A stretch of 64,000 nucleotides of DNA, from positions 62,001 to 126,000 of the forward strand of contig MWCT01000001.1 in NCBI GenBank assembly GCA_002070185.1, given 5' to 3'. Positions within the stretch are counted from its first letter, which is position 1; each line of letters opens with the position of its first letter. The translations under genes were made by a program, and so were the position numbers. Source of the DNA: a candidate division BRC1 bacterium ADurb.Bin183 (GTDB taxonomy: Bacteria; Sumerlaeota; Sumerlaeia; MWCT01). The notes beneath the pieces were generated by a model, which worked only from the letters and a program-made list of their open reading frames with translations, was not told the origin of the DNA and did no database searches. Positions 61,552 through 64,000 of the stretch are shown here, piece by piece.

Positions 61552-63750
61552 ATGGCAGGCTTTGTTATGCCCAGTTCGGTTCAAGAGTTTTATCAAACGC
61601 TTGTTGCGCGCGCCGAGGAAGCTTTTGCCGCCCGCGAAGAAGGCAAAAAAATCGTTATTCAGGTCGGTTCCGCCACATGCGAACACGCAGCCGGATCCCG
61701 CGAGGTCCTCGATGAGTTCCGCAAACATATAATATCTTCCGGACGCAAGGACATTGTCCTGCGACAGACCGGCTGCACGGGGCGGTGCAGCCGCGAACCG
61801 ATTGTCGGCGTCTTTATCCCCGGAAGGATGCCAGTCAAATATGAGCGCGTGGATCGCGAACTGGTTCACGACATTTTTGTTCAGCATGTGCAAGGCGGCG
61901 CGCCGATAACAGAGCATGTGCTGGACGCCGAGCAGAATAAAGTTTCGGAATATGAATTTCTTTTTTGCGATAGTTCGCGATGCGGATGGCAGGGCGGACT
62001 GAGAATCAAGGACGTATTTACCGAAAAACTCCGCGCCGCCGGCGTGGATATGGAACGCGTGAAGGTCTCCCTTGCCAGCTGCTTTGGCGCCTGCGGTAAG
62101 GAATTGGCGGGAACCTGCTCCCATGTTTTGGTGCGCCCGCTCAAAATTCTCTACCGCGTTAAAAGCGAAGCCGACCTTGATGAAATTGTTCAAAAACAGG
62201 TTTTAAAGGGAAAGATAGTTGAACAGCTCCGCGTCGGCGACGAGCCGGTCAGTCAGGAATTTTTTGACGTTTATGGCGATGTGGCATTTTTCAACCGCCA
62301 AAGCCGCGTTGCCTTGAGAAATAACGGCGTGGTGGATCCCGAAAGTTTTGATGAGTTCATTCATTACAAGGGGTTCAAAGCCCTTGCGACGGTTTTGGAG
62401 CGCGGCGACCCTCAATGGGTGATTGACGAGGTGACAAAGGCGCGGCTGCGCGGGCGCGGCGGCGGCGGTTTCCCCACCGGCGCCAAATGGACGAGCGCTA
62501 CTAAAAACGAGGAGAAAATCCGCTACATCATCTGCAATGCGGATGAGGGCGACCCGGGCGCTTTCATGGATAGAAGCATGCTCGAGTCGGATCCCTTCAA
62601 CGCTATTGAAGGCATGATTATCGGCGGATTTGCCGTCGGGGCGCAGCGCGGTTTTATTTACATCCGCGCCGAGTATCCCCTTGCCATCAGACGCATTCAA
62701 CACGCCATGGAACTCTGCCATAAATACGGCATCCTCGGCGAAAATATTATGAATTCCGGCTTTGCTTTTGATATAGAAATACGCCTTGGAGCGGGCGCAT
62801 TTGTCTGCGGCGAGGAGACAGCGCTGATTCGCTCCATCGAGGGCGAGCGCGGTCAGCCCCGCATCCGTCCGCCTTATCCCTCCCAGAGCGGTCTCTGGGG
62901 CAAACCCACCGTCATCAATAACGCGGAAACGTTTGCCAATATCGCCGCTATCATCAATTACGGCGGAGAATGGTTCAACCGGCTGGGGACAGAAAAAAGC
63001 GGCGGGACAAAGGTCTTTGCGCTGGCGGGCAAGGTGCGCCATACGGGGCTGGTGGAAGTTCCGCTGGGCACAACGCTTCGGGAGATTGTCTATGATATCG
63101 GCGGCGGCGTGCCAAAAGATAAAAAGCTCAAAGCCATCCAGACGGGCGGTCCCGCGGGCGGCTGTATCCCCGCTAAATGGGCTGACCTTGCCGTGGATTT
63201 CGACACCCTTACGCAGGCGGGTTCCATCATGGGCAGCGGCGGCATGATAGTCCTCGATGAAGACGACTGTATGGTGGATATCGCCAAGTTTTACCTTTCT
63301 TTTTCGCAAGATGAGTCATGCGGAAAATGCACGCCCTGCCGCGAAGGCACAACCCGCATATTGGAAATTCTGGAAAAAATTACCGGCGGCGATGGAACAG
63401 TGGAAGACCTTGACCGATTGGAGCGGCTTGCAAAACTTGTGAACCGTTCCTCGCTTTGCGGTCTCGGGCGAGCCGCGCCGAACCCCGTCCTAAGCACGTT
63501 GAAGCATTTCCGAGCGGAATATCTGGCTCATGTGGTTGATAAGCGCTGCCCATCCAAGCGGTGCAAGGCGCTTTTGCATTATGAGATTGACGCGGAAAAG
63601 TGTATCGGCTGCACGGTTTGCGCCCGCAACTGCCCCGCGGAATGCATCGCCGGCGCGCGCAAAACGGCGCATGTGATTGACGCCGCTAAATGCGTCAAAT
63701 GCGGACGCTGCTTTGAGGTCTGCCGTTTTGATGCGGTAATTAGGACTTAA
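61552..63750 (+). CDS. NADH/NADPH-linked flavoprotein subunit, HndC/HydB/NuoF type
   Basis: A 732-residue subunit that binds NAD(P)H, FMN and several iron-sulfur centres. Residues 1-110 are a thioredoxin-like [2Fe-2S] domain (GSATCEHAAGS, then RQTGCTGRCSREP). A second such domain (FCDSSRCGWQGG, then LASCFGACGKELAG) follows to about residue 220. The NuoF core comes next: GRGGGGFPTGAKW for FMN, NADEGDPGAFMD, CGEETALIRSIEG and the [4Fe-4S] site SCGKCTPCREG with the fourth Cys in SSLCGLG. Two further [4Fe-4S] clusters end the protein (CIGCTVCARNCPAEC and CVKCGRCFEVC). The next gene is HndD/NuoG-like, so this is probably a NAD(P)-linked [FeFe] hydrogenase or a related dehydrogenase. Confidence 0.9.
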   Translation: MAGFVMPSSVQEFYQTLVARAEEAFAAREEGKKIVIQVGSATCEHAAGSREVLDEFRKHIISSGRKDIVLRQTGCTGRCSREPIVGVFIPGRMPVKYERVDRELVHDIFVQHVQGGAPITEHVLDAEQNKVSEYEFLFCDSSRCGWQGGLRIKDVFTEKLRAAGVDMERVKVSLASCFGACGKELAGTCSHVLVRPLKILYRVKSEADLDEIVQKQVLKGKIVEQLRVGDEPVSQEFFDVYGDVAFFNRQSRVALRNNGVVDPESFDEFIHYKGFKALATVLERGDPQWVIDEVTKARLRGRGGGGFPTGAKWTSATKNEEKIRYIICNADEGDPGAFMDRSMLESDPFNAIEGMIIGGFAVGAQRGFIYIRAEYPLAIRRIQHAMELCHKYGILGENIMNSGFAFDIEIRLGAGAFVCGEETALIRSIEGERGQPRIRPPYPSQSGLWGKPTVINNAETFANIAAIINYGGEWFNRLGTEKSGGTKVFALAGKVRHTGLVEVPLGTTLREIVYDIGGGVPKDKKLKAIQTGGPAGGCIPAKWADLAVDFDTLTQAGSIMGSGGMIVLDEDDCMVDIAKFYLSFSQDESCGKCTPCREGTTRILEILEKITGGDGTVEDLDRLERLAKLVNRSSLCGLGRAAPNPVLSTLKHFRAEYLAHVVDKRCPSKRCKALLHYEIDAEKCIGCTVCARNCPAECIAGARKTAHVIDAAKCVKCGRCFEVCRFDAVIRT

Positions 63751-63770
63751 TTAAGATATTGGAAAGATAG

Positions 63771-64000
63771 ATGGCTGAAAAAAACATTAAAATTACAATT
63801 GATGGCGCAACCGTGAAGGTTCCGCTCGGAACAACCATTATGGAGGCGGCGGAGCAGCTCGGTATCCGTATCCCCCGGCTTTGCTACCATCCGGGACTTT
63901 CGCTGGAAGGCGCCTGCCGCGTCTGCATAGTCGAAGTCAAAGGCATGCCCTTTTTCATGGCTTCGTGCAGCGTCAAGGTCTGGGACGGCATGGAGGTTCA
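63771..64000 (+). CDS. HndD/HydA/NuoG-type iron-sulfur subunit, truncated by window end
   Basis: Only the first 76 residues are present. They form a plant-type [2Fe-2S] ferredoxin domain: ITIDGATVKVPLGTTIMEAA, then RLCYHPGLSLEGACRVCIVE with three cluster cysteines and a fourth in ASCSVKV. This domain begins both [FeFe] hydrogenase large subunits and NuoG, and the visible part cannot separate them. GGAAAG precedes the ATG, 20 bp after the HndC-type stop, so the two form an operon. Confidence 0.85.
   Translation, partial: MAEKNIKITIDGATVKVPLGTTIMEAAEQLGIRIPRLCYHPGLSLEGACRVCIVEVKGMPFFMASCSVKVWDGMEV

Noticed and set aside
62203..63309. 368-codon minus-strand frame inside the HndC/NuoF-type gene
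   Set aside because: It lies entirely opposite conserved FMN and Fe-S motifs; a shadow of strong codon bias.
1..64000. CRISPR array, rRNA operon, insertion sequences or replication origin
   Set aside because: No regularly spaced repeats, no rRNA sequence, no transposase frame and no cluster of DnaA-box-like words were seen.

Overview
The window looks like chromosomal DNA of an uncultured, diderm (Gram-negative-type) bacterium. An AsmA-like protein, a HlyD-type periplasmic adaptor, an RND/MMPL exporter, lipoprotein-like and signal-peptide enzymes and type II/IV pseudopilins point to an outer membrane. The pseudopilins carry the GFTLIELLIVVAIIAILAA start followed by NFLEAQVRSKVSR, a form I associate with candidate phyla such as Sumerlaeota, Hydrogenedentota or Omnitrophota; the placement is an inference. 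Most genes have strong AAGGAG-type ribosome sites. TGA is an ordinary stop here.

Layout. 0-5 kb: truncated RND exporter facing a large secreted subtilase. 5-15.6 kb: a plus-strand run with rmlD-like reductase, coaX, a HEAT-like/zinc-ribbon unknown, a GT2 polyprenol-phosphate sugar transferase, a YihY-type membrane protein, a giant AsmA-like protein and an ADP-ribosylglycohydrolase. 15.7-19.4 kb: iron alcohol dehydrogenase, VWA protein, ispE and spoVG, with a good terminator. 19.5-32 kb: a carboxypeptidase-regulatory-repeat protein, then minus-strand genes (UroD-like, nucleotidyltransferase, HlyD-like adaptor, GrpE, GT39-TPR), a secreted MBL hydrolase and a glycosidase-like protein. 32.3-38 kb: two pseudopilins sharing a near-identical 115-bp 5' end (the first frameshifted), a GT2, a probable gene remnant, and a large secreted propeller/NodB/propeller protein cut off from its signal peptide by an in-frame TGA.

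38.7-48.7 kb: the most unusual block, eight tightly spaced minus-strand genes. They encode a Mu-type portal (DUF935), protease/scaffold, capsid decoration protein, major capsid protein, gp36-like protein, two poorly recognised tail-type proteins, and a tail-fibre-like protein that carries a signal peptide. No terminase, tail tube, sheath, tape measure, integrase, transposase or lysis gene is present. A STAS-domain gene follows on the same strand. This could be a reduced prophage, a gene-transfer-agent-like element or a domesticated particle.

49-64 kb: secreted proteins (an anchor-J-like protein and a HExxH protein), an MFS transporter, tRNA-Thr(CGT), hprK, a PilZ protein, carbamate kinase, a secreted propeller-like protein, an N-acetylmuramoyl-L-alanine amidase, a pseudokinase-like protein overlapping a GH18 chitinase-like lipoprotein, and a Glu/Lys-rich secreted protein with an early stop. 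The window ends in an HndC/NuoF-type flavoprotein and the 5' end of an HndD/NuoG-type protein. These fit an anaerobic or fermentative NAD(P)-linked hydrogenase or Complex I-like module.

Coding disruptions recur: one frameshift and up to four in-frame stops. They may be real decay or consensus errors, and read data would settle it.
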